Assembly: GCA_027486795.1 (NCBI GenBank)
Contig: JAIXOI010000038.1
Location: forward strand, 1 to 64,000
Length of the DNA: 64,000 nt
Origin: Sphingobacteriales bacterium
GTDB lineage: Bacteria > Bacteroidota > Bacteroidia > Chitinophagales > CAIOSU01
Reading direction: 5' to 3'
Part shown: positions 42,501 to 51,500 of the stretch, in pieces
How positions within the stretch are numbered: the stretch's first letter is position 1
How the letters are laid out: the number at the start of each line of letters is the position of its first letter
The notes under the pieces: generated by a model
Databases searched by the model: none
The model's input: only the letters and a program-made list of their open reading frames with translations
Told to the model about the DNA's origin: nothing
Translations under genes and position numbers: made by a program

Positions 42501-43314
42501 AGTGAGCATAACCAACACTGGCACAGGAGCCATTACGTTTACAATACCTCCATTCAATATCGTTGTTGATTCGGATAGTTGTACGTTGTTGACGCAAGAC
42601 GAGATTACTCCAATGGCTTCGGTTACGGGAACAGTTCAACCCAACGGTGGCTCAGCTTCAGTGCTGATTAATATTCCTCCGCCAGTTCGCGATTTCCCTA
42701 CCATTGATAGTCGTTGCGAAGATTATGGTACACCAGCCGAAATAGTAATTTTGAGCCCAATAAGCTACGCAAGTGCTACAGCTACTTGTTTAGATACTGC
42801 TACTGGCGACTTTAAACTGGTAGTGAAAGGTTTAACTGGCGGTGCGCCTGAGGTGTTTACTGCAGAAAGTTATGTGTTCTCAGAAGTCGCTACATACGAT
42901 GCTACTAACGATGAGTACACCGTGAACGTGCCGGGCAATACTACCTTCCCTTATACTCTAACGGTAGGCAATGATGGTTTGAGCGCAGGTGGTACCAATT
43001 GCTCAGCAAACATTGTAGTTAATGGCACCCCTTGTACCGTAGGTATTAACGAAGTGGCCAGTGCCATGTTTGTAAGCATTTACCCTAACCCTTCGAATGG
43101 TAAGTTTACCGTTAAGGCAACTTTGCCAGAAGCTGGCAACATTAGTATTAAAGTGTTGAATATGCTAGGTCAGGAGATAATGAACCAAGAGGTTTATAGC
43201 CCTGTGGCCGATTTTAACACTACTGTTGACCTTACCGAAGCTGCTGAAGGTACTTACTTTATTTACTTACAAAGTGGTGACCACCAAGTTATGCGTCGTG
43301 TAGTTAAGCAATAG
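36565..43314 (+). CDS. Giant T9SS surface protein with Ig-like and P-domain-like repeats
   Basis: 2249 residues. Signal peptide ends near 'VSQVNAQ'. The N-terminal ~450 residues are Cys-rich with a pre-peptidase-C-like part ('GSALYGGIGNVNNGF', 'AGEYYIVVSGVTERPTFTL'). Six Ig-like repeats of ~86 residues run from about 1070 to 1580 (39772-41310), each with a central Cys and 'GTFTWYxGxPxxGG'. Then two ~147-residue copies resembling a proprotein-convertase P domain ('PMIITFPDGTTYNVNQEIAF', 'LYTGDPNGTWSVSITNTG'), 441 bases apart and nearly identical in DNA. It ends in a sorting domain (VSIYPNPSNGKFTV). Probably an adhesin or surface filament protein. Confidence 0.85.
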   Translation: MNSFVLRLIVVVCTAWLAGVSQVNAQCTELSRVIQTPQPSRCQTAPSAGNIVPYFSQCRTICLNNTGTGPSNQVSNKSCVGGTQPANDLYLYANNPYAQIPGYDGSLVFRWVDWPGKAQGVFPPYFAVHGEVRAQLGAITAQSIDCTDGFALENAICLDPADTEGNQFFAPPGTIPTLAQLDPIVDAIAGVNVSTTDVSFWINIATSNGAQGPICYEVSPYKSGYLCGDATNVALTGTGSTRSGTAPQQCLCGSALYGGIGNVNNGFTPPCGTESSSAAWYKINVPFGCNNITASLSNWGGAGQYNIAILSGVSCPATAGTNPITGAAVSTPNQTLDPGAAIVGSGCTGPASTACTPVPAGEYYIVVSGVTERPTFTLNVTVQDASVTVGTASSAQNGGNVCSAGTVVVGTTGTVLPASGSCGQNIAWFYSTNLAFNPYQGAGTYAASGTSNVNIPLPANTTCQPRTYYIKGVVSDNGTTAVAGCKGTTNTISVTVYPEIGSITVNNVQCLITVATRCASFTVNGNPGINTFIASFADDGLVKDFLVSNGLPACDVLIQDTVSCSGNCTQPTVSGVSKCDPNDPFNFYVDVTVAPGSAATYFIEDSDGGAKAVSSAGTYTVGPFGNGSSTFINLTNTDDAACNLPVGNFSDDCNNVVCPNLTNASTNTNGDRCEGAQTILQAFVDRGTLGTDYRVEWFKDGVPIPNSNSLSVIHTFSTTQGCGAEAQEFTIRLTCLLPTGSPSTTSFLTAGTVVVYPKPDAGIDFTQDPANCTLAPIDACGSLSISYSPTTNPAPGAAPTSVNYTIAVPGAPSGCSATGTYVVNCPAASCTNSAGEGVALQDDVLCFGESFNVATNNANLDNGYALGWAVTQTNPYGNLNQAVSSAISSNSFFGQDTVGNQSFNFTNGNQYGPGQYYFVPFVAMRNINAANPVVVISGTLAAPIFGAIVSTTITVPNIPYCSGLTAFDINFVANRASGVGNPIDAVSGLVTYSGAATANVNLNNNNFTGNPSGQTITLRGSSTFGANINYTLTIRYRSSITYPTICPSCNDVGTPVAVNLLPNVQLSSIPAQTACNGATVNLVNLNPTANVAGSYRWYDGNPTAGGNVITDPTSVSLTAATTFFVQFLPFADSTCGKTTSVAYTLTPKPVLNTIPAQAPICFGASVNLTALNSSVTSAAGTFTWYIGDPDSNGIRLPNAFAQNLAPVNGRNYFVVFTDNSTGCSNKTSVTYTVNPLPSLAAVPDPKLCTGDSYDLTATEQDFTSAPGTFTWYNGDPNNGGVAITPVQAANVTPADGDTYFVVFLDQASGCTATGNISFIVNPFPTLVAPVVAPVCAGETIDLTSLEQGITSDPGTFVWYLGNPNTGGVQLNLGQAQAQTPTNGAVYFATFTNIITTCAATTSFTVTVNPKPSLSQVTPVTCAGTPVDLASLESDLLNGATGTFTYYLGNPDTGGLALSPSQVSAQLPTGNETYFVVYTSNQNCTDTASFDFTVNATPVLNAIAPLGLQCAGFSTSLTALQAGITTTAGTFTWYLGSPDTGTVVANPSAIVPVSGDEYFAVFTESANGCSAQVSTSFDVAAPVASNGVSYDCIANVLVVSLTGTTGGAGGYSVSSSSPNNAGDVLTPGTSYTVIITDTIGCTDTITGTQSCIICDAGDAGTIANNVFCCNDTAFISNSGPTLDVARVVAWGLTPQADGPITDSASALSATDVFRSNADGSLSFDAGCSDYPAGNYFLTPFISIKPNDNVPILWDPANGCNPVAEICPTISGTGWVLNPMIITFPDGTTYNVNQEIAFGLPIDQALLDAATGGSLPCIKITDLYTGDPNGTWSVSITNTGTGAITFTVPQFNVVVEADSCSLLTTDQVYSVPTIAGTISAGATNNVDFDLPPTSLTAPPVTYNPAAGCNPIAEICPTLVGTGWVLNPMIITFPDGSTYNVNQEIAFGLPIDQALLDAATGGVLPCINLTDLYTGDPNGTWTVSITNTGTGAITFTIPPFNIVVDSDSCTLLTQDEITPMASVTGTVQPNGGSASVLINIPPPVRDFPTIDSRCEDYGTPAEIVILSPISYASATATCLDTATGDFKLVVKGLTGGAPEVFTAESYVFSEVATYDATNDEYTVNVPGNTTFPYTLTVGNDGLSAGGTNCSANIVVNGTPCTVGINEVASAMFVSIYPNPSNGKFTVKATLPEAGNISIKVLNMLGQEIMNQEVYSPVADFNTTVDLTEAAEGTYFIYLQSGDHQVMRRVVKQ

Positions 43315-43339
43315 TTTAGTTTTAACTATTAATAATATT

Positions 43340-43374
43340 AAGCCGCTACGTATTTTGCGTGGCGGCTTTTTTTT
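43340..43374 (+). terminator. Rho-independent terminator
   Basis: AGCCGCTACG and CGTGGCGGCT pair over 10 bp (one G-T) around TATTTTG, followed by eight T. Confidence 0.85.
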
Positions 43375-43432
43375 AGAGGTTAATGCGCTTTATGTAATGA
43401 TGGATTTTGTATGCCTGTAATTAGGCACGAAA

Positions 43433-43461
43433 TTGGGTATCGTGCAAATTGGCTAACTTTG
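43433..43461 (+). promoter_or_regulatory. Promoter of amn
   Basis: TTG at 43433 and TAACTTTG at 43454 are spaced 18 bases, an almost ideal match to the Bacteroidota sigma-A consensus. The start codon is 20 bases downstream. Confidence 0.55.
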
Positions 43462-43480
43462 AACAGTAATTGAATTTCCT

Positions 43481-44251
43481 ATGAAAACGAAAGAAGACAT
43501 TGTAACCAATTGGTTGCCCCGATATACAGGCCTTGAACTAGCCGAGTTTGGCCATTATATATTGCTTACCAATTTTACCAATTACGTGCAAATGTTTGCC
43601 GAATTGCATGGGGTGCCTATAAGAGGGCTCGATAAACCCATGCCAAGTGCAACAGCCGAAGGCATTACCATCATCAATTTTGGTATGGGGAGTGCTAATG
43701 CTGCAACAGTAATGGACTTGTTAAGCGCCATAAAGCCCAAAGCTTGCTTATTTATTGGCAAGTGCGGTGGCCTAAAAGATAAAAATAGTTTGGGCGATTT
43801 GATTTTGCCCATAGCAGCGATAAGAGGAGAAGGAACAAGTGATGATTATTTCCCTAAAGAGGTGCCGGCACTGCCTTCGTTTGCTTTGCAGAAAGCCATT
43901 TCGACAACGATAAGAGACTACCAGCGCGACTATTGGACCGGAACCGTATATACTACCAACCGACGCGTTTGGGAGCATGACGAGCGATTTAAGAAATACC
44001 TCAAAAAAATACGCGCCATGGCCATTGATATGGAAACGGCCACGATTTTTATGACGGGCTTTGCCAATAAAATTCCTTGCGGTGCGCTGCTCTTAGTATC
44101 GGACCAACCGATGACACCCGATGGTGTAAAAACTGCCGAGAGCGACGCGCGGGTTACCAAAGAGTATGTTGATTTGCACCTTAAAATTGCAATCGACTCG
44201 CTAAAGCAGCTCATCAACGGCGGTTTAACGGTTCGGCATCTTAAATTTTAG
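43481..44251 (+). CDS. amn: AMP nucleosidase (nucleoside phosphorylase fold)
   Basis: 256 residues. PNP/UDP-phosphorylase fold: 'TIINFGMGSANAATVMDLL', 'LFIGKCGGLKDKNSLGDLIL' and 'IRAMAIDMETATIFMTGFA', where the Met-Glu-Thr region binds the ribose. This short form is annotated in Bacteroidota as AMP nucleosidase, which splits AMP to adenine and ribose 5-phosphate; a related nucleoside phosphorylase activity is the alternative. The gene has its own promoter and lies between a terminator and aat. Confidence 0.88.
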   Translation: MKTKEDIVTNWLPRYTGLELAEFGHYILLTNFTNYVQMFAELHGVPIRGLDKPMPSATAEGITIINFGMGSANAATVMDLLSAIKPKACLFIGKCGGLKDKNSLGDLILPIAAIRGEGTSDDYFPKEVPALPSFALQKAISTTIRDYQRDYWTGTVYTTNRRVWEHDERFKKYLKKIRAMAIDMETATIFMTGFANKIPCGALLLVSDQPMTPDGVKTAESDARVTKEYVDLHLKIAIDSLKQLINGGLTVRHLKF

Positions 44252-44339
44252 GTAGCCCATAAAGGAAACGTTGAAACAGAACAGCCAAAACTAATGTTGG
44301 GTCAGGTGGCCTTTGTTAGGCAAGTGTTACTTTTGCGTT

Positions 44340-45023
44340 ATGCCTATTTTTCAGCTAGATGAGCAGTTGTGGTTTCCGCCCGTGGAGTATGCCGAAGCCG
44401 ATGGCCTTTTGGCTGTTGATGGAGACCTCTCGCCCGAGCGGTTGTTGCTTGCCTACCAATCCGGAATTTTCCCTTGGTACAATGAGGAGGACCCGATACT
44501 TTGGTGGTCGCCAAACCCACGCATGGTGCTTTATCCAAGCGAGCTCAAGGTTTCGAAAAGTATGGCCCAAATACTTCGCGGCAATAAGTTTAGTATAACT
44601 GTTGATACCGCCTTTGAGCAAGTTATAGCCGCCTGCGCCAGCACACTCCGCGATGGCCAGCCAGGTACTTGGATTGTGCCCGAAATGATAGAGGCCTATA
44701 CCAAGCTGCACCAAATAGGCTATGCCCACTCTGTGGAAGTATGGAGAAACACCCGATTGGTTGGCGGCTTATATGGCTTAGGGTTGGGTAAGGTTTTTTG
44801 CGGCGAGTCGATGTTTAGTTTGGAGAGTAATGCAAGCAAAGCGGGGTTTATTACTTTGGTTCAATGGTTGCAACAACAAGGCTACCATTTTATTGATTGC
44901 CAAACGCATACACCACATTTAGAGAGCTTGGGTGCTAGGCAAATACCCAGAGCGCAGTTTTTGCAAGAACTATCGCTGGCCTTGCATTCAGGGCTCGAAC
45001 CAGCCAAGTGGGTTTTTCCTTAA
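44340..45023 (+). CDS. aat: Leucyl/phenylalanyl-tRNA--protein transferase
   Basis: 227 residues from the ATG at 44340 (MPIFQLDEQLWFPPVEYAEA); the frame is open 9 codons upstream but those are not family-like. Signatures: 'GLLAVDGDLSPERLLLAYQS', 'GIFPWYNEEDPILWWSPNPR', 'GGLYGLGLGKVFCGESMFS', 'FIDCQTHTPHLESLGAR'. The enzyme adds Leu or Phe to N-terminal Lys/Arg, marking proteins for ClpAP. It overlaps dprA by 4 bases, tail to tail. Confidence 0.96.
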   Translation: MPIFQLDEQLWFPPVEYAEADGLLAVDGDLSPERLLLAYQSGIFPWYNEEDPILWWSPNPRMVLYPSELKVSKSMAQILRGNKFSITVDTAFEQVIAACASTLRDGQPGTWIVPEMIEAYTKLHQIGYAHSVEVWRNTRLVGGLYGLGLGKVFCGESMFSLESNASKAGFITLVQWLQQQGYHFIDCQTHTPHLESLGARQIPRAQFLQELSLALHSGLEPAKWVFP

Positions 45024-46123
45024 ACCAGTTTATATGCCTTACCAGGTAAGGTGCGCACAATACCTTTCAATTCAAGCCCCAATAGTGCAGCAGCTACTTG
45101 GCTAGCCGGTATCCGGGCACGGTAAGTAAGTTCATCAATGGCCAGTTGGTTGTGTTGCTGCAGCAATTGCACAATTGCTTCTTCGTCGGGTTCTAGGTCG
45201 GCAATTAAAAGAAGTTGGCGGGCTGGGGTAGGGGTATTTTCCTTGTCGGCCCAGCGCATTACCTCCAAAAACTCATCAACGCTATCCAATATTGCCGCTC
45301 GGTTGGTTCTTATAAGGTAGTTGCACCCTTCTGAGCATATTTGGCCAATATTACCTGGCACTGCAAACACGTCGCGGTCATAGCTATTGGCCAGTGTGGC
45401 CGTTATCATGCTGCCACCCTTTATTTTGGTTTCAATTACAATGGTGGCATCGCTCATGCCCGCTACAATTCGGTTTCTGCGCGGGAAGTTTTCCCGGTCG
45501 GGCATAGTGCCCGAGGGAAACTCAGTTAGCAGCCCACCTTGTTCGTACATTTTATCGGCAGTGCTTTTATGTTGCGATGGATACAACCTATCAAGCCCAT
45601 GAGCCAAAACGCCAATAGTTGGCAGGCCTTGTTTCAGTGCAGCTTTGTGGGCTATGATATCAATACCAAAGGCCATACCGCTAAGCACTAGTATGTTGTG
45701 GGCTTTTAGTTTTTCAAGCAGCATTTCGGTCACCATGCGTCCGTAATCGGTTGCATTTCGGGTACCTACTATGCTAATTATGCGTTGCATATTTAAGTCA
45801 GCATTACCTTTGTAGTATAGCATTACTGGGCTATCATGGCACTGCAACAATCGCTTCGGGTAATCCGCATCGAGATAAAATAGCGGTTTAATGTTGTGTT
45901 TGGTAATAAACTTAAGTTCGTCGGCTGCCCGGTCAAGGGCTTTGCTATCCAGTATCTCTTTGGCCCTTATGTCGCCAATACCTGGTGCTCTTTTCAACTT
46001 AGCGTGGCTAGCATCAAAAACTTCTTTTACCCCGCCACAGTAACTTACAAGACCTTTAATTAAAACATCGCCAACGGATGGTAAAAAAGTTAGTGCAACT
46101 TGATGTAGCAACCTGTCGTTCAT
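45020..46123 (-). CDS. dprA: DNA-processing protein DprA
   Basis: 367 residues. N-terminal helix-hairpin-helix-like part ('APGIGDIRAKEIL'), Rossmann core 'RIISIVGTRNATDYGRMVTE', 'VLSGMAFGIDIIAHKAALKQ', 'FPRRNRIVAGMSDATIVIE', 'YDRDVFAVPGNIGQICSEGC', and a C-terminal winged-helix (DprA_WH). It loads RecA on incoming single-stranded DNA during transformation. The presence of the gene alone does not prove competence. Confidence 0.95.
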   Translation of the reverse strand: MNDRLLHQVALTFLPSVGDVLIKGLVSYCGGVKEVFDASHAKLKRAPGIGDIRAKEILDSKALDRAADELKFITKHNIKPLFYLDADYPKRLLQCHDSPVMLYYKGNADLNMQRIISIVGTRNATDYGRMVTEMLLEKLKAHNILVLSGMAFGIDIIAHKAALKQGLPTIGVLAHGLDRLYPSQHKSTADKMYEQGGLLTEFPSGTMPDRENFPRRNRIVAGMSDATIVIETKIKGGSMITATLANSYDRDVFAVPGNIGQICSEGCNYLIRTNRAAILDSVDEFLEVMRWADKENTPTPARQLLLIADLEPDEEAIVQLLQQHNQLAIDELTYRARIPASQVAAALLGLELKGIVRTLPGKAYKLV

Positions 46124-46332
46124 TTTCTTAGTTGAATTGCAAAACTAAATAAATTAGTTAAATCAACCTAAAATTACCAACGTACAATTCTATGTTATTG
46201 CTCCAATAAATTACCATTAAACTTATGTATAATACAGATTTTAATTTTTAATAACGGCCATTTTTATCTCAAATTTTTCAGTAGTTTTGGGTATAAGAAA
46301 TATAAAAAGTTTTAAAATGACTTGGCCCAAAA

Positions 46333-47895
46333 ATGAAAACAGTTAAGTCAAATTACAGCGATTTCTTTCGAGAGCAATTTATTGCCATTTTAGACCAAAC
46401 CGATGAGTTTGTTTGGACGCTGGATGCCGATTTAAATATAATTGACTACAACAAAGCCTTTTACGAGCGGTTCAGCAAATTAGTAGGGCTCGAAGATATC
46501 CAATATACTTCAATAGTAAACCCAGTATTAGGTAATTCTGTTACCGATACTTGGAAGCGTTACATAGCTGAAACTATTACAGCAGGTGCTCCACAATTTT
46601 TCAAAATTGTAAACGATAATCCTCAAGAGGGAATGTCGAAGTATAGCGAAACACAAATAAGCCCTATATATAACGAACGCGGTGAGCTATATAGGTTCTT
46701 TGTAAGATCGAGGGATTTATCCAATACCTTTAACCTTCAACGCGACTTGGAGCGAGCCAATGAAGAATTACTCCGTTTAATGGATCTTTACCGAATTTTG
46801 GCAACCCAAGTGCCTAATTTTGGTATTGTAATTTTTGATAAAGACTATCGATTTTTATTATGCGAAGGTACTGCCTTGGCAACGGTTGGGCTAAGCAAAG
46901 AGCAATATGAAGGGCGAACTATGCTCGAGGCTATGGATGAAAAGGAAATTAGTATTTTAAAACCACAGTACGATGCGGCATTGAGAGGAGAGTTAATTGC
47001 TTTTGAATACGAAACCAGAGACCGTTATTATTATACCCAAATAGTACCTATTAAAGAGTTAGCTGGCGAGGTAACTCGTGGAATGGTGCTAATAAGTGAT
47101 ACTACGGACATAAAAAAGACCGAGCATTTGTTGGCCAATGCTAATAAAGTATTAGAAGAAGAAGTTTTAGCGCGCACCGCCGAGCTTAAAAGTACTAATC
47201 AGGAACTTAGGGAGATAAACCAATACCTTGATGATTTTGTACATGCGGCAGCCCACGATTTGCGCTCGCCAATTATCAATCTCAAAACAATCCTTCATTT
47301 GTTGGAGACTATTGATAACAAGCAAGAAAGGGAAGGGCTGATTGCCATGCTGCCTTCGCTGGTGCAAGATATTGGCAATACTTTGGATGGCATGATAAGA
47401 ATGGTTGAGTATCAGAAAAAGGACCAATTGCTAGTTTCGTTGCTCAATTTCAATGACGTGTTTTCGAATGCCTTGAAGGTATTTGAATATAGTAATCAGA
47501 TACAATTGGCCGAGATAGATTTTGATTTTAGTAAGGCTAATAGTATTTGGTATATAGCCCCCAAATTGCAGAGTCTGTTTTATAACTTATTGAGCAATGC
47601 GTTGAAATATGCTTCTCCTAAACGAAATTTAAAATTTAAGGTTACTTCGCATGCGGAAGGTGAATTTGTAAGATTGGACTTTCTTGACAACGGGATAGGG
47701 ATCGACTTAAACCAAAATCGAAACAACTTGTTCAAGCCATTTAAGCGTTTCGCTAGCGAAGGTATTACAGGTACTGGTTTAGGTTTAAGTTTGGTAAAAA
47801 GTATAGTTGAGAAAAATGGGGGCAGTATTGAAGTTGAAAGTGTAATAGATGAGTATACATTGTTTAAGGTTAGGCTAATGCCATATCCGCATTGA
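46333..47895 (+). CDS. PAS-domain sensor histidine kinase
   Basis: 520 residues, no membrane span, so cytoplasmic. A PAS-like domain at ~15-135 ('FVWTLDADLNIIDYNKAFYE'), a second at ~150-265 ('FGIVIFDKDYRFLLCEGTAL'), a coiled coil (~270-305), H-box 'HAAAHDLRSPIINLKTILHL' with the phospho-accepting His near 308, and the ATPase boxes 'NLLSNALKYAS', 'FLDNGIGIDL' and 'GTGLGLSLVKSIVEKNGG'. The response regulator follows after 6 bases, so they form one system. The signal is unknown; soluble PAS domains suggest redox, light or a small ligand. Confidence 0.92.
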   Translation: MKTVKSNYSDFFREQFIAILDQTDEFVWTLDADLNIIDYNKAFYERFSKLVGLEDIQYTSIVNPVLGNSVTDTWKRYIAETITAGAPQFFKIVNDNPQEGMSKYSETQISPIYNERGELYRFFVRSRDLSNTFNLQRDLERANEELLRLMDLYRILATQVPNFGIVIFDKDYRFLLCEGTALATVGLSKEQYEGRTMLEAMDEKEISILKPQYDAALRGELIAFEYETRDRYYYTQIVPIKELAGEVTRGMVLISDTTDIKKTEHLLANANKVLEEEVLARTAELKSTNQELREINQYLDDFVHAAAHDLRSPIINLKTILHLLETIDNKQEREGLIAMLPSLVQDIGNTLDGMIRMVEYQKKDQLLVSLLNFNDVFSNALKVFEYSNQIQLAEIDFDFSKANSIWYIAPKLQSLFYNLLSNALKYASPKRNLKFKVTSHAEGEFVRLDFLDNGIGIDLNQNRNNLFKPFKRFASEGITGTGLGLSLVKSIVEKNGGSIEVESVIDEYTLFKVRLMPYPH

Positions 47896-47901
47896 TGTGT
47901 T

Positions 47902-48306
47902 ATGAAGAATTATAAGGTGCTTTTTATTGATGATAGGGAAATGGATAATATGCTTAACCGCCTAATGGTGCGCGAAGAGCAATTACCTTTTGATGCTACT
48001 TACATTACTAGCGGAGAGGAGGCACTGGAGTTTTTGAACGATCAAACCGAGGAAGATTTCCCCCAAATTATTTTTATCGACATTAATATGCCTGTGATGA
48101 ATGGCTTTGATTTTGTTGATGAATACAATGCCCAACTAGCTAAGCAGCCCAAAGCCATTAATACAACATTATGTTTCCTTACCTCTTCCAGCAGCGACTC
48201 GGAAAAGGAAAGGGCCTTGGGTATGCAGAATATTTCGGCTTTCTATAACAAGCCTATAACGATGGCCATATTTGCCGATTTGCAAAGTCGTTTAAACAAC
48301 CAATAA
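47902..48306 (+). CDS. Stand-alone response regulator receiver protein
   Basis: 134 residues, a single CheY-like receiver: acidic pair 'LFIDDREMDN', phosphorylated Asp in 'IIFIDINMPVMNGF', Thr/Ser in 'CFLTSSSS' and Lys in 'FYNKPITM'. No output domain, so it must act by protein contact or pass phosphate on. It is the partner of the kinase directly upstream. An 18-bp palindrome follows 29 bases after the stop. Confidence 0.93.
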   Translation: MKNYKVLFIDDREMDNMLNRLMVREEQLPFDATYITSGEEALEFLNDQTEEDFPQIIFIDINMPVMNGFDFVDEYNAQLAKQPKAINTTLCFLTSSSSDSEKERALGMQNISAFYNKPITMAIFADLQSRLNNQ

Positions 48307-48335
48307 GGCACCTAATTTTATCTGTACTTTTTTAA

Positions 48336-48353
48336 CTACGTAATATTACGTAG
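48336..48353. promoter_or_regulatory. Perfect 18-bp palindrome CTACGTAATATTACGTAG
   Basis: Fully self-complementary, with no loop, in the 219-bp gap between the response regulator and a large surface protein gene. It has the size and symmetry of an operator for a dimeric regulator. No T-run follows, so it is not a terminator. Confidence 0.45.
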
Positions 48354-48525
48354 CAGTAGCTATTTGCAGTATTTGTTTTGGTTACGTTGAAATACTCGGT
48401 TGATGATTTTAAAAATAGGTTTAAGTGCTGAAACATTATAAGTAAAAGTGCGTAGAATGAGACAATCGGGTTTGACAACGGCACATTGGCAGCTCGATTA
48501 ACAAAAAAACCTCATTCTCAAAGCC

Positions 48526-51500
48526 ATGAAACACTTAAAACTAATTGCACTATTTGTGTGCACTATCTTATTGCCTGCTTTAGCATTTGGGCAAACTTAC
48601 ACTTGGACTGGTGCAACTAACTCAAGTTGGACCACTTCGTCGAACTGGACACCGGTAGGTATACCAGGTGCGGGCGCTACCGTAAATATTACTAATCCGA
48701 CGCCGCCCAACCATCCTACATTAGCAGGGAATACTACCATAGCTAATATTACGGTAACTGGCGGTAGGCTTTTTTTAAATACCAGTACATTAACGGTTAC
48801 AGTTGCTGCCCGTTTTACTAATGCAATTGTAGATAATGGCCGAATAAATGCGGTAGATTTTACAACGGTTACTGGTACTACGTTTTCTACTAGCATTATT
48901 TTGAACAAAACATCGGGTATTGACAATACTTGGGCTGGGGGTAATACTTTCAATAATCTTACCCTCATAAACAATGATAACAACTGGATACGCATGGCCG
49001 GTACCACGGCCGATGTATTTAATGGCTCAACACAGTTTACTACCACCAACCAGTATATAGATGTAGCATATACACGCAATGCAACTTTTAACGGCAATGT
49101 TACCATAAATGCAACTGGTGGCAACGGTATTAGGTTTGGGCAAAACGGTGGCGCTAGCACTATTGCCTCGGGCTTTGCACTTTTAACTACAGGCTATACC
49201 TCGGGCCAGCTAACGCTCCGTAATATTACCCAAAGCGGTACTGCCGCCAACGGCACTTTTACCCCCACCAACTTTACCCCTACCAACTGTATTTTCGGTG
49301 GAAATTTTACCTGCACTACAACCACCGCTAGTATTACCACCTCACAATTTAGAGCTACTAACAGTTTTACGGCTACCAACCTTAGTATTGTGCGCGAATC
49401 AACTTTTAGCAGCGTATCGGGCACTACTACTTTTACAAAGACCGCTGGTGCGGGCAACACTTGGTACGGTGGTAATAGCTTTTACAATACTACCATATTC
49501 AACAACAGTACTAACCAAACTATTAGCTTGGGCAGCACAGCCGCCGATGCTTTTTTTGGTACCACCAGGTTTGTAACTTCAGGTACTAACCGCATTAATA
49601 TAGCAGTTACCCAAAATGCTGCGTTCAATGGTAACGTATTCATTGATAATACCAGCACCGCTGGCATTTACTTTGGTGCCACTGGCGGTAGCACAACCAT
49701 AGCTTCAGGTTTTAGTTTACTTACCAATGGCTATACTGCGGGTACACTTTCATTGCTTAGGGTTACGCAAAGTGGCACTGCAGCCAACGGAAGTTTTGCA
49801 CCAATCACTTTTATATCAACCAACAGTTCTTTTGGGGGTAATTTTACGCTGGCATCGGCTACCACCGCTACCATTACTGGTTCAACTTTTAGCAGAACCA
49901 ATAGTTTTAGGGCCACCAATATATCTAACATAAGCACCAGTGTGTTTAGTAACCTTGCGGGTGCAACTACCATAACCAAGACAGCCGGAACAACCAACAC
50001 TTGGACGGGCGGAAACACTTACACTAACTGTACATTTACCAATAGCAGCACCAACGTATTGATACGCATGGGCACCACTACTGCCGATACTTACAACGGC
50101 ACCACACGTTTTATAGCTAGTGGCAGCAATTATTTTGAGATTGCCTATACCAGTAATGCTACTTTCAATGGCAACGTATTTGTTGATTGTACGAGCAGTA
50201 ATGGTATCTATTTTGGGGTATCAACAGGTACTACTAGCATAGCTTCGGGTTCTGCGTTGCTTACCAATGGCTTTAGCAGCGGTACCCTTTCGTTGAGAGG
50301 GGTTACCCAAAACGGTTCTGCTGCCAACGGCTCGTTTAGTCCTACTACTTTTGTAGCCACCAATACTACTATGCGTGGTAATTTTACGGCAACAGTAAGT
50401 GGCACCAGCACCATAACTAACTCAATCTTTCAGCGTACCAATAGTTTTACATCAGGTACATTTGCCACCATGAGCGGCAACAACTTTAGCGCTACCAGCG
50501 GTACCACTACCTTTACCAAAACGGCTAATACTGCGGAAATATGGAACGGTAACAATACTTTTTATAATACTACGGTGATAAACAATAGTACATCGCAATA
50601 CATCCGGTTGGCAGGTGTCAACGGCGATGCTTTCCTAGGCACCACCCGCTTTGCAGTTAGCAATGCAGCTACAATACAAGCGGCCTATAATTTGGCCACC
50701 ACTTTTGCTGGCAACGTTTATCTTGATTGCACCGGTACGGGCGGCATAACCATGGGTGCAGGCACTGGCACTGCAGCTATAGCAACTGGATTCTCGCTCA
50801 AAACCAATGGCTATACAGGTGCACCACTCAATATTGATGCATTTACGCAAACCGATGTGGCTGCAAATGATAGCTTTAGTGCTACTACCCTTACCATCAC
50901 TAACAGCAGCATCGCTGGCAGCCTTACTTGCAATGCCAGTACCGTTAGTTTAAGTAACAACAGCTTCACTGGCAATAATAAATTTTATGCCAATACTTAT
51001 TCAACTGTTACAGCTTGTACTTTTAGCCAAGGCAGTGCTTCAACTGTTTTTACTAAAAGAGGAGCAACTAATGATACTTGGGTAGGTGGCAATACATTTG
51101 GCAACGTAACTTTTCGCAACCGCTCAAACGGACGCATACGGTTGGCCAATACCAACCCCGATACGCACAATGGCACTGTTATTATAGTTCAAGATTCTAC
51201 TGGTGCCATTGAGGTGGCTTATAACGGTGCTAACAGTTTCAGAGAAAATATATCAATATTAGGAAGCACCACTGCAGTAACCTTGGGTGCTGGCACGGGT
51301 ACTATCCAAATTAATGGCAACACAGCACAAAGCATATTGGGTAATGGTTCGGTGGCTTTAAATATAAGCAGGCTTTTAATGAGCACTTCAGGTAGCTTGA
51401 CTTTGAATACGCCAGTAACCATTTTAACCAATGCACAATTTGTAAATGGCAGAATATTGACTGATGCCACTAATTTTATAACTTTCAATGACAATGCAAC

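Noticed and set aside
44328-44335. TACTTTTG as a promoter -7 element for aat
   Set aside because: It matches TAnnTTTG but lies only 4 bases before the start codon and has no TTG at the right distance.
46317-46345. Tiny ORF overlapping the histidine kinase start
   Set aside because: Nine codons, no ribosome-binding site, no reason to think it is translated.
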